In this document: in pieces, positions 1 to 7,637 of the stretch
Layout of the letters: every line of letters starts with the position of its first letter
Position numbering within the stretch: the stretch's first letter is position 1
DNA from: Bacteroidota bacterium
Lineage (GTDB): Bacteria > Bacteroidota > Bacteroidia > Bacteroidales > DTGW01
Direction of reading: 5' to 3'
Assembly: GCA_029572965.1 (NCBI GenBank)
Contig: JAKPQD010000270.1
Location: 1-33,931 of the forward strand
DNA length: 33,931 bases
The notes under the pieces: model-generated
The model's input: only the letters and a program-made list of their open reading frames with translations
Databases searched by the model: none
What the model was told of the DNA's origin: nothing
Made by a program: the position numbers and the translations under genes

Positions 1-47
1 ATACTATATGGTATTTTATATCATATCGAGTATGAGAACCGCTTTTA

Positions 48-55
48 TACGTTTG
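48..55 (+). promoter_or_regulatory. Candidate Bacteroidetes -7 promoter box (TACGTTTG)
   Basis: An exact match to the Bacteroidota sigma-ABfr -7 consensus TAnnTTTG lies 91 nt upstream of the kinase ATG. No clear -33 TTTG is visible at the usual distance. If it is used, the transcript would start near base 62 and carry the two small hairpins at 91-121 in its leader. It is assigned by consensus only. Confidence 0.35.
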
Positions 56-90
56 CATTTTTCTTTTTTGCTAAAGTAATAAAAAATGCT

Positions 91-121
91 TCGCCTAAAG
101 GCGAGGGATTTCACCCATCCC
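91..121. repeat. Two adjacent small hairpins upstream of the truncated kinase
   Basis: The first hairpin is TCGCC-TAAA-GGCGA (91-104). It is followed directly by GGGA...TCCC (105-121). They sit 18 nt before the kinase ATG, where PAS-domain homology abruptly begins. Compact GC-rich hairpins in an AT-rich surrounding look like part of a dispersed intergenic repeat or element end, but no second copy exists in this window, so that is inference. Confidence 0.4.
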
Positions 122-138
122 AGAATTATAAATTAAAA

Positions 139-1266
139 ATGCCTAAAAAAGACATTCTTGGCAAGGCTTATGATAGGCTTAACATAAATTTTGACAAAGA
201 GAAGCTAAAATATATAAATGATGAATTACAGGAAAAGGGATTTGTTGAAAACCTCGAAATAGAAAGTATTACATCTGACGGAGATACTGTATATACTTAT
301 TATTCCTGCAGACTTATCAGGATGAGGGGCGAACCTGTGGTAATTCATTCTTCGGTAAATATCACCGAAAAGAAAAAAATAGAACAAGAACTGGAAGATT
401 ATCGTAAAAATCTTGAGAAACTTGTCAAGGAACGCACCGAAGCTCTTGAAATTGCTAATAAAGCCTTAGAAGATACCAATAAAAAATTACAAAAAACCAA
501 TGAAGAATTGAACAGACAAAGATTAGAACTTCAACAAGCCTTGCAAAACCTGAACAAAACACAAGTACAATTAGTTGAGTCCGAAAAAATGGCATCTTTG
601 GGGGTGCTGGCTGCTGGTGTAGCCCATGAAATAAACAATCCTCTTAACTTTATACATGGAGGCTCTATGGGTATTGAAAATTACATGAATGATTACCTTG
701 TTGACCATAAAGAACAGCTTGAACCAATGATAAATGCCATCAATACCGGCGTACACCGTGCTGCCCGAATTGTGGCCAGCCTGAGCCATTTTAGCCGCAG
801 TACCGACTCTATTGAAGAGCAATGTAATATTCATGCTATTATTGAAAACTGTCTTGTGATGCTGCAAAACCAAATTAAGAATAAAGCTACTGTTATTAAG
901 GAATTTACTGATAAACCGTTTGTAATGACAGGCAATGACGGAAAGTTGCACCAGGTATTTCTAAACATCATTGCCAATGCAGTTCAGGCTATTCCTGAAA
1001 AAGGTGAAATAAAAATTTCGACCCAGATAAAAGAAAACTATCTTAAAATAGCAATTACAGACAATGGTTTAGGAATTGAAAAAAAACATTTATCAAGAAT
1101 TTTCGACCCATTCTTTACCACCAAACCCCCAGGGAAAGGGACTGGCTTGGGCTTATCTATTGTCAATAAAATCCTTATAGAACATAAAGGTCATATCTCT
1201 GTTGATTCTGAATTAGGAAAAGGAACCACAATGAATATAACACTCCCAATTATCAAAACCTTATGA
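139..1266 (+). CDS. Sensor histidine kinase, PAS domain 5'-truncated
   Basis: Cytoplasmic histidine kinase of 375 residues with no membrane segment. Residues 5-77 match the second half of a PAS domain (from the 'ILGK' helix through 'VNITEKKK'). A long coiled coil follows at about 76-150. The HisKA H-box AHEINNPLNF has phospho-acceptor H163. The ATPase domain has the N-box around N276/N280, the G1 box DNGLGIE (308-314), the F box FDPFFTTK (322-329) and the G2 box GKGTGLGLS (332-340). All catalytic motifs are intact. It should phosphorylate the receiver protein overlapping its stop. The reading frame stays open to base 1, but the 46 upstream codons do not resemble the missing PAS N-terminus. 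The gene therefore either starts at this ATG (A-rich context, typical of the phylum) as a truncated kinase, or the junction reflects a rearrangement. Signal sensing is probably lost or altered. Confidence 0.88.
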   Translation: MPKKDILGKAYDRLNINFDKEKLKYINDELQEKGFVENLEIESITSDGDTVYTYYSCRLIRMRGEPVVIHSSVNITEKKKIEQELEDYRKNLEKLVKERTEALEIANKALEDTNKKLQKTNEELNRQRLELQQALQNLNKTQVQLVESEKMASLGVLAAGVAHEINNPLNFIHGGSMGIENYMNDYLVDHKEQLEPMINAINTGVHRAARIVASLSHFSRSTDSIEEQCNIHAIIENCLVMLQNQIKNKATVIKEFTDKPFVMTGNDGKLHQVFLNIIANAVQAIPEKGEIKISTQIKENYLKIAITDNGLGIEKKHLSRIFDPFFTTKPPGKGTGLGLSIVNKILIEHKGHISVDSELGKGTTMNITLPIIKTL

Positions 1267-1625
1267 CAGACAAGAAAAAAGTATTATTTATCGATGACGA
1301 ACCTATAAACCTTCAGCTATTTGCTATAAATTTCAGCCGGAAGTATCACGTACTCACTGCACTTTCAGGCTCTCAGGCCATTGAAGTATTAACCCACGAG
1401 CCTGAAGTAGTTGCTGCAGTGTGCGATATGAAAATGCCCGTGATGGACGGGATAGAATTTGTCACCATTGCCAAAAACCGTTTCCCGCTGGTAAAATATA
1501 TTATCCTAACAGGTTCTGGCCTCACTCCTGAAATTTCTCGGGCCATCGAAGATGGACGTATTTATAAGTATTTTTGCAAACCATTTGGCACTACTGAGAT
1601 TGAAACCTGCCTCGAAAACTTATAG
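1263..1625 (+). CDS. Receiver-only response regulator
   Basis: Single CheY-like receiver domain, 120 residues, no output domain. The conserved acid pair is D11/D12, the phospho-acceptor is D55 (in AVCDMKMPVMDG), the switch residue is T83 and the conserved lysine is K106 in CKPF. The ATG overlaps the kinase stop (ATGA, 4 nt), so the two are translationally coupled and almost certainly cognate. The sequence 'FIDDEPINLQLF...CDMKMPVMDGIEF' resembles receivers of the RpfG/hybrid-kinase type. Without a DNA-binding or enzymatic domain it must act through protein contact or as a phosphate relay or sink. Which target it controls cannot be read from the window. Confidence 0.9.
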   Translation: MTDKKKVLFIDDEPINLQLFAINFSRKYHVLTALSGSQAIEVLTHEPEVVAAVCDMKMPVMDGIEFVTIAKNRFPLVKYIILTGSGLTPEISRAIEDGRIYKYFCKPFGTTEIETCLENL

Positions 1626-1655
1626 TTTTTCTTCATAAGGCAAACGTATATTCAC

Positions 1656-1663
1656 TACCTTTG
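1656..1663 (+). promoter_or_regulatory. uvrB promoter -7 box (TACCTTTG)
   Basis: Exact TAnnTTTG match, 31 nt after the response-regulator stop. Transcription from it would begin near 1670. That makes the ATG at 1671 practically leaderless and leaves a leader of about 16 nt for the ATG at 1686. No clear -33 element is visible. This box is the main reason for choosing the 1686 start for uvrB. Confidence 0.55.
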
Positions 1664-1685
1664 TCGGGTAATGAATTTGTATCCT

Positions 1686-3698
1686 ATGGATTTCAAGATT
1701 GTCAGCGATTATACTCCCACAGGTGATCAGCCTGAAGCAATTTCCCGCTTAGTTCAAGGTATAAATAATGGTGACAAATTTCAAGTTTTACTTGGGGTTA
1801 CAGGTTCCGGGAAAACCTTTACAATAGCCAATGTAATTGAAAAGGTACAACGCCCCACGCTGATACTAAGCCATAATAAAACCCTGGCCGCCCAGCTTTA
1901 CGGGGAGTTCAAATCTTTTTTCCCAAATAACCTTGTTGAATACTTCGTTTCGTATTACGACTATTTCCAACCTGAGGCATATCTGCCAGTTACAGATACT
2001 TATATTGAGAAAGACCTTTCTATTAATGATGAGTTGGAAAAACTACGCTTGAGTGCTACTTCAGCACTACTTTCTGGAAGGAAAGATGTGATCGTGGTAT
2101 CGTCTGTTTCATGCCTTTATGGCATTGGAAATCCGGAGGATTTTCATAGTAATATTGTAAAAATCACCGTTGGTCAAAACGTTGGACGAAACCAGTTTCT
2201 GCGAAAGCTTGTAGAAAGCTTATATTCGCGCAATGAGGTGGAATTCAAGCGGGGCACATTCAGGGTCAGAGGAGACACTGTTGACATATCCCTTCCATAT
2301 AGCGATATGGCTTATCGCATCACATTTTGGGGCGATGAAGTTGAAAGTATTGAGTCGTTTGACCCAATAAACGGCCTCTCTATAGAGCCAATGGATCATG
2401 CCATGATATATCCGGCCAATATTTTTGTGACTACACAAGAAAGGATACACGGTGCTATCAAGGAAATTCAGGAAGACATGATGATGCAGGTCCAATATTT
2501 CAAGAACCAGGGCAAGAATCTGGAGGCTAAACGTATTGAAGACCGTGTGACGTATGACATAGAGATGATTAAAGAACTTGGATACTGCCCGGGTATCGAG
2601 AATTACTCTCGTTATTTCGATGGCCGTAAGGCTGGGACCAGGCCATTCTGTTTGATTGATTATTTCCCTGAAGATTTTCTGATGGTTATTGATGAAAGCC
2701 ATGTTACAATACCCCAAATCAGGGCAATGTATGGCGGAGATAATTCTCGAAAGAAGACGTTGGTTGAGTATGGCTTTAGGTTACCTGCTGCTATTGACAA
2801 CAGGCCGCTGAAATTTGAAGAGTTTGAAGCGCTAACCCCTCAAACCATATATGTTAGCGCCACTCCTGCTGAATATGAACTCGAAAAATCAGGAGGTGTG
2901 ATAGTTGACCAGGTGATACGCCCTACGGGAGTGCTTGATCCAATTATTGAAGTGCGTCCAAGCCTTAACCAGATTGATAACTTGATAGGCGAGATTAACA
3001 CTTGTGCTACAAAAGATGAACGTGTACTGGTTACTACACTCACAAAACGCATGGCCGAAGAGCTTACTGATTATCTGACAAAAAAAGGAATCCGTTGCCA
3101 ATATATACACTCAGATGTAGATACGCTTGAGCGTGTTAAAATTATGGAAAACTTGCGCAACGGGCATTACGATGTACTTATAGGTGTAAACCTTTTGCGT
3201 GAAGGGCTCGACCTGCCAGAAGTTTCGTTGGTTGCCATTATTGATGCGGATAAGGAAGGCTTTCTCCGCTCAGAACGTTCATTGACGCAAACTGCAGGAC
3301 GTGCTGCCCGTAACATCAACGGCAGGGTTATCATGTATGCTGATAAGATAACCGAAAGTATGCAGCGCACTATTGACGAAACAAACCGTCGTCGCGAAAA
3401 GCAGTTGAAATATAACGAACAGAATGGGCTTGTTCCTCGTCAGGTGGTGAGAGCAGTTAATTCTATTATGACCACTTTGGACAAGAACAGGACGGTCAAG
3501 GCGTATATGGATGTTGATGAAACAGACGTTGCTGCTGACCCATTGGTTCAGTATATGGACAAAAAGGCCTTGCAGAAAGCTATTGATAAAGCTAAGAAGT
3601 CAATGGAAGCTGCCGCCAAAGAGCTTGATTTTCTTGAAGCTGCCCGTTATCGCGATGAAATGTACGCTTTACAAAAGATTTTGGATACTAAAAAATAA
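1686..3698 (+). CDS. uvrB: Excinuclease ABC subunit B (UvrB)
   Basis: DNA-damage verification helicase of nucleotide excision repair. It is loaded by UvrA and recruits UvrC for incision. Visible from the 1686 start (670 aa): N-terminal 'TPTGDQPEAI', Walker A GVTGSGKT (37-44), the damage-probing beta-hairpin YYDYFQPEAY (about 90-99), the DEAD-like motif DESH (336-339), helicase motif VI with 'QTAGRAARN', and a C-terminal UVR motif (last 45 residues, 'ELDFLEAARYRDEM') that contacts UvrC. Length is normal for the family. An in-frame ATG at 1671 would add MNLYP, but 1686 gives the family's usual MxFKI/L start and leaves room for the TACCTTTG promoter. The gene appears monocistronic: 114 nt separate it from the ABC genes. 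Confidence 0.97.
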   Translation: MDFKIVSDYTPTGDQPEAISRLVQGINNGDKFQVLLGVTGSGKTFTIANVIEKVQRPTLILSHNKTLAAQLYGEFKSFFPNNLVEYFVSYYDYFQPEAYLPVTDTYIEKDLSINDELEKLRLSATSALLSGRKDVIVVSSVSCLYGIGNPEDFHSNIVKITVGQNVGRNQFLRKLVESLYSRNEVEFKRGTFRVRGDTVDISLPYSDMAYRITFWGDEVESIESFDPINGLSIEPMDHAMIYPANIFVTTQERIHGAIKEIQEDMMMQVQYFKNQGKNLEAKRIEDRVTYDIEMIKELGYCPGIENYSRYFDGRKAGTRPFCLIDYFPEDFLMVIDESHVTIPQIRAMYGGDNSRKKTLVEYGFRLPAAIDNRPLKFEEFEALTPQTIYVSATPAEYELEKSGGVIVDQVIRPTGVLDPIIEVRPSLNQIDNLIGEINTCATKDERVLVTTLTKRMAEELTDYLTKKGIRCQYIHSDVDTLERVKIMENLRNGHYDVLIGVNLLREGLDLPEVSLVAIIDADKEGFLRSERSLTQTAGRAARNINGRVIMYADKITESMQRTIDETNRRREKQLKYNEQNGLVPRQVVRAVNSIMTTLDKNRTVKAYMDVDETDVAADPLVQYMDKKALQKAIDKAKKSMEAAAKELDFLEAARYRDEMYALQKILDTKK

Positions 3699-3812
3699 CC
3701 ATAATCCATAAAAGCTTATTGACCGCCGCAAAATGGCATCTTGCCGAAATTTTGTTTACGAAATCCACAAAACCGGGATTAATTTGTTTTGTTGAAAGTT
3801 GAGAAAAGTAAG

Positions 3813-5561
3813 ATGAAGAAAAAAGACACTGCAAGAAATGGCGTTTCAAAAGGGAGCCCCAACATGTTTTCAATATTAAAGCCTTACAAGATTTGGATTA
3901 TAGGTTTGGTAATAGCCGCACTCGTTGGAAATGGAGTCAACCTTGTACTGCCAAAAATTATTGCATCTACCATAGATTCATATAATGCTGGGAACTACAG
4001 TCTGAAAACGCTTGTAATAAGTTTTTTAGTTGCGTCATCCCTCATTTTTATTTTTACTTACCTGCAAAGTATTTTACAAACCTACGCTTCAGAAAAAGTG
4101 GCTAAAGACCTGCGTGCAAAAATATCCGACAAGATTTCGCAGCAAAGTTATTCTTATGTTCTCAAAGCCAATCCTTCTAAATTGCTTACCAATCTTACTT
4201 CAGATGTTGATTCGATAAAGATGTTTGTTTCGCAGGCCGTTGCAACTATAATTTCATCGTTTTTTGTCATTATTGCTATCAGCGTGATTATTATCCATCT
4301 CAATTGGAAGCTGGCATTACCTATACTTGCTATTATTCCGATTATTGGAGGAACATTCTTTTTTGTGCTGGGAAAAGTGAAGGTGCAGTTTAAGAGAAGC
4401 CGTGAGAATATTGACCGTTTGAATAGAACTATTAACGAAAGTATCATGGGCTCTTCACTTATCAGGGTTATCAACTCGCAAAGTATTGAGTTTGAAAAGT
4501 TCCTGACCGTCAATACTTCTGCACGTGATATTGGCATGGCTATTTTACGTATGTTTGCCTGGTTAATTCCAATCATTGTCTTTGTTTCAAACATAGCGGT
4601 TATTGTTATTCTTGCCCTTGGCGGGCATTTTGTGGTGCAGGGTTCTATGTCTGTTGGCGATTTTGCAGCATTTTATAGTTATCTGGCCTTGCTCATCTTT
4701 CCAATACTCATGATTGGCTTTATGAGCAATATTATAGCCCAGGCTTCGGCTTCGTACAGAAGAATTTCAGAGGTGTTAAATGCTCCAGTAATTGTTGCAG
4801 AAGGAAAAGATGAAAGTACCCTTACGGGAAAAATCGAAATACAGGAAGTGTCGTTGAACTATGGTGATAAGCCAGTGCTAAAGAATGTAAGCTTTGTGGT
4901 TGGTGCAAAAAGTCATACTGCCATCATTGGGCCTACTGCTGCTGGCAAAAGTCAGTTGCTTTACCTTCTTTCAAATATTATTAAACCTGCTTCGGGAAAA
5001 ATTCTTTTTGACGGAAAATCAATAGACACATACGATTGTAATACATTTTATAAACAAATTGGCATAGTTTTTCAAGATAGCGTGATTTTCAACCTTAGCT
5101 TGCGCGAAAATATTGCCTTTAGTGGTGAAGCGTCAGAAGAAGCCATTCAGAAGGCTATAGAAACGGCTGAGTTGAAAGAGTTTGTCGATACTTTGCCTGC
5201 AAAATTGGATACTGTAGTTTCTGAGCGGGGCTCAAACCTTTCTGGAGGCCAGAAACAGCGTATCATGCTAGCCAGGGCATTAGTACTTGAGCCGAAAATC
5301 CTCTTGCTGGACGACTTTACTGCCCGCATTGACCGAAAAACGGAAAACAAGATTCTGTGCAATATCGAAAATAATTACCCTCACATTACCATTGTTTCTG
5401 TAACCCAGAAAATAGCTTCTATCAAGCATTTTGAAAAGATAGTTTTGCTGATGGAAGGCGAAATTATTGCAGAAGGTACCCACAAAGAATTGCTCGAAAC
5501 TTGTCCTGAGTACGTTCAGGTCTATAATTCACAAAGAAGTACAAGCCATTATGAACTATAA
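3813..5561 (+). CDS. ABC exporter half-transporter, degenerate-site subunit
   Basis: Membrane ABC exporter subunit of 582 aa: six-helix transmembrane domain (about residues 20-315) fused to a nucleotide-binding domain. Walker A is GPTAAGKS (373-380) and the signature is a consensus LSGGQ (476-480). Two catalytic residues deviate. The Walker B Glu is Asp (LLLDDF, D501), and the switch-loop His is Gln (SVTQK, Q532, where AHRL is usual). These are the changes seen in the non-catalytic subunit of heterodimeric exporters such as TM287/TM288 and BmrCD. The downstream gene overlaps by 11 nt and carries the complementary changes, so the pair should assemble as one transporter. Start: ATG 3813 (A-rich context); an in-frame TTG at 3789 would add 8 residues. 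Substrate unknown; lipids, drugs or peptides are all possible. Confidence 0.93.
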   Translation: MKKKDTARNGVSKGSPNMFSILKPYKIWIIGLVIAALVGNGVNLVLPKIIASTIDSYNAGNYSLKTLVISFLVASSLIFIFTYLQSILQTYASEKVAKDLRAKISDKISQQSYSYVLKANPSKLLTNLTSDVDSIKMFVSQAVATIISSFFVIIAISVIIIHLNWKLALPILAIIPIIGGTFFFVLGKVKVQFKRSRENIDRLNRTINESIMGSSLIRVINSQSIEFEKFLTVNTSARDIGMAILRMFAWLIPIIVFVSNIAVIVILALGGHFVVQGSMSVGDFAAFYSYLALLIFPILMIGFMSNIIAQASASYRRISEVLNAPVIVAEGKDESTLTGKIEIQEVSLNYGDKPVLKNVSFVVGAKSHTAIIGPTAAGKSQLLYLLSNIIKPASGKILFDGKSIDTYDCNTFYKQIGIVFQDSVIFNLSLRENIAFSGEASEEAIQKAIETAELKEFVDTLPAKLDTVVSERGSNLSGGQKQRIMLARALVLEPKILLLDDFTARIDRKTENKILCNIENNYPHITIVSVTQKIASIKHFEKIVLLMEGEIIAEGTHKELLETCPEYVQVYNSQRSTSHYEL

Positions 5562-7311
5562 TCTCAATAAACAAAAGGAAGAAGGAAAGAATGCTTCTAC
5601 TTTTTCCTCGCTGAAAATGTTTTTAGCGCTTATCAAAGAAGAGAAAAAAACGCTTTGGTTTGCCTTTTTCTTCATTATCCTAAACGCTTTTTTAAGTCTT
5701 TTTGGCCCTTATTTCATTGCCCATACGATTGACACTTATGTGGCGGCCAAAAATTATCATGGTATCATGCTAAATGCTCTTATTTTGCTGGCAATCTACA
5801 TTGTTGCTTTTGGGGCTAATTACTTACAAATGATTTTGATGGGTGGAGTAGGCCAGCGTATGCTGTTTAGCCTACGAAATGCCGTGTTCAATAAGTTGCA
5901 AAGCCTGCCTGTTGATTTCTTTCACCAGAACAAAGCCGGCGATTTGATTTCGCGTATCAACAATGATACTGATAAGCTCAATATATTCTTTTCGCAATCG
6001 TTGATGCAATTTATTGGTAACATAATTACTATGCTGGGCTCTGCAATATTTTTGCTTACGCTGAATTTTCCGCTTGGATTAGCTGCATTGGTGCCAGCTG
6101 TATTAATTTGGATTTTTACAAAGTCCACATCGCCTTGGGTGAAACGCCGCAATGCTTTGAACCTTAAAAGTGTTGGGGCTCTTAGTGGTGAAGTGCAGGA
6201 AAGCCTCGACAATTATAAGGTTATAGTAGCATTCAACCGTAGAGATTATTTTCGCAAGAAATTTGAGGAAGCTAACGAGGATAATTATAAAACTTCCGTA
6301 GATGCTGGTATTTCCAATAATATTTACCTGCCGGTATATAGCTTTGCCGCCAATATCGGTCAGTTGATCGTTCTTGGACTGGGAATATACCTTATTACTA
6401 AGGGAGCGTTTACCATTGGTTTGCTAATCGGCTTTATTGCTTATGTCAATAATTTTTATTTTCCGCTCCGCCATCTGGCAGGACTTTGGGCAAACTTTCA
6501 GGTTGCTATGGCAGGCTGGGACAGAATTCGTAAAATCCTAAATCTGGAAAACAACCTTACCGTTGTTGAAAATAAAGTTCAGGAAGAAAATCCTGCATAT
6601 ATTGAGTTTCGCGATGTTTCGTTTACCTATCCCAATGGCAAAGAGGTGTTGCACCATATCAATATTAAGTTAGAAAGGGGAAAGACCTATGCTTTTGTAG
6701 GCCCTACTGGTGGTGGAAAAACAACTATGGCTTCGTTGATAGCTCGTTTGTACGATACCAGCAAAGGTCATGTGCTTCTTGAAGGGCGCGACATTCGCTC
6801 GTTCGAAGCAGATGAGCGGACGCGAAAGATTGGTTTTATTTTGCAAGAGCCATTTCTCTTTTCCGGAACTGTTCGGGAAAATATCTTATACGGAAATGAA
6901 AACTTACAGGCATATACCAACGGTCAATTAGCTAAGCTTATTCATGAGTCAGGCTTAGAAACCCTTTTAGGACGTTTCGAGCAAGGTTTAGATACTCAGG
7001 TGTTTACCACTGGAGATTCCATCAGTCTTGGACAAAAACAGTTGATAGCCTTTATGCGTGCAGTGCTTCGTAAGCCTGAACTGATAATCCTGGATGAAGC
7101 CACGGCCAATATTGATACCATTACCGAGAAGCTGCTATCTGACATACTGTTGAAACTCCCGGCTTCTACAACACGCGTTGTTATTGCTCACAGGCTTAAT
7201 ACCATTGAAAATGCCGATGAAATCTTTTTTGTCAACTCTGGAAAGGTAACCCCAGCTGGCTCTTTGGAAGATGCGGTAAATATGCTGCTACACGGAAAAC
7301 GTGCAAGCTGA
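5551..7311 (+). CDS. ABC exporter half-transporter, catalytic-site subunit
   Basis: Second exporter subunit, 586 aa, with TMD then NBD. Walker A GPTGGGKT (384-391), Walker B ILDEATANID with catalytic E516, and switch-loop H547 (IAHRLNTI) are all consensus. The ABC signature is altered to SISLGQ (490-495) where LSGGQ is expected. Combined with the upstream partner, this gives one competent ATP site (this Walker A/B/H plus the partner's LSGGQ) and one degenerate site. The start at 5551 (MNYNLNKQ) overlaps the partner's stop by 11 nt. An upstream in-frame start at 5467 would overlap 95 nt and add 28 residues with no transporter character, so it is not preferred. Translational coupling supports a 1:1 heterodimer. 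Confidence 0.94.
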   Translation: MNYNLNKQKEEGKNASTFSSLKMFLALIKEEKKTLWFAFFFIILNAFLSLFGPYFIAHTIDTYVAAKNYHGIMLNALILLAIYIVAFGANYLQMILMGGVGQRMLFSLRNAVFNKLQSLPVDFFHQNKAGDLISRINNDTDKLNIFFSQSLMQFIGNIITMLGSAIFLLTLNFPLGLAALVPAVLIWIFTKSTSPWVKRRNALNLKSVGALSGEVQESLDNYKVIVAFNRRDYFRKKFEEANEDNYKTSVDAGISNNIYLPVYSFAANIGQLIVLGLGIYLITKGAFTIGLLIGFIAYVNNFYFPLRHLAGLWANFQVAMAGWDRIRKILNLENNLTVVENKVQEENPAYIEFRDVSFTYPNGKEVLHHINIKLERGKTYAFVGPTGGGKTTMASLIARLYDTSKGHVLLEGRDIRSFEADERTRKIGFILQEPFLFSGTVRENILYGNENLQAYTNGQLAKLIHESGLETLLGRFEQGLDTQVFTTGDSISLGQKQLIAFMRAVLRKPELIILDEATANIDTITEKLLSDILLKLPASTTRVVIAHRLNTIENADEIFFVNSGKVTPAGSLEDAVNMLLHGKRAS

Positions 7312-7506
7312 GTTATTCTGTTTTTAGAAGATTCTGCGTATTGTTCTGAAGTGACTTTAAAACAAAGTCTGCGGAGCATTAAAAATAATTCCTTTTCATC
7401 GCCTTTTTGTTCGATTTCGGCCGAGAAGCCTAACACTCCTGTTTTTGCATATTGCAACATTACAAGGCTTCGAGGGTGAAAGAGTTAAGGCGATAAGAGT
7501 TTTTGA

Positions 7507-7532
7507 GCAACTTTTTTCGATAAAAAAGTTGC
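7507..7532. repeat. Perfect 11-bp hairpin GCAACTTTTTT / AAAAAAGTTGC
   Basis: Inverted repeat GCAACTTTTTT (7507-7517), loop CGAT, then AAAAAAGTTGC (7522-7532). It is followed by a small AGCTT-GT-AAGCT hairpin at 7537-7548. It could be a terminator for upstream read-through or part of a mobile repeat. A related but imperfect element (AAC, six T, ATAT, six A, GTT) occurs at 11654-11676. Confidence 0.55.
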
Positions 7533-7604
7533 ATTTAGCTTGTAAGCTCTTATATCAAGCATTTCTCAATAAAAACGTGTTCATTTTATTTCTAATACCC
7601 GATA

Positions 7605-7632
7605 TTTGCACTTTCGTTTTACCATCACTTTG
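7605..7632 (+). promoter_or_regulatory. Candidate aminotransferase promoter (TTTG ... TCACTTTG)
   Basis: TTTG at 7605-7608 and TCACTTTG at 7625-7632 are separated by 16 nt, resembling the Bacteroidota -33/-7 pair with one mismatch (TC for TA). The ATG lies only 5 nt after the -7 box, so the message would be leaderless or nearly so. Confidence 0.35.
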
Positions 7633-7637
7633 TTACA

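Larger units (their letters stand above)
7312..7637. other. 326-bp intergenic region, possible dispersed repeat
   Basis: No convincing gene. The minus strand is open from 7460 into the ABC gene and encodes a short peptide containing 'LGFSAEIEQKGDEKE' and 'LCFKVTSEQYAES'. To my recollection, similar strings occur in many small hypothetical ORFs predicted in Bacteroidales, suggesting a dispersed non-coding repeat and not a protein; this is unverified. A 6-bp hairpin GACTTT-AAAAC-AAAGTC sits at 7353-7369 and may help end the ABC transcript. A stronger hairpin follows at 7507-7532, and the aminotransferase promoter is at the right end. Confidence 0.4.

Noticed and set aside
1583-1612. Sigma-54 promoter (TTGGCAC near 1586)
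   Set aside because: The GC at -12 is not at the required spacing and the match is inside the receiver gene; no convincing -24/-12 site was found elsewhere.
2220-2717. Minus-strand 165-codon frame inside uvrB
   Set aside because: Shadow of the conserved uvrB frame; no recognisable protein features.
5467-5550. Upstream start for the second ABC subunit
   Set aside because: It would overlap the first subunit by 95 nt and add residues unlike any transporter; ATG 5551 fits better.
7188-7460. Minus-strand 90-codon frame overlapping the ABC gene end
   Set aside because: Its second half is the antisense of a well-supported ABC domain and its first half looks like an intergenic repeat; no start context or domain.
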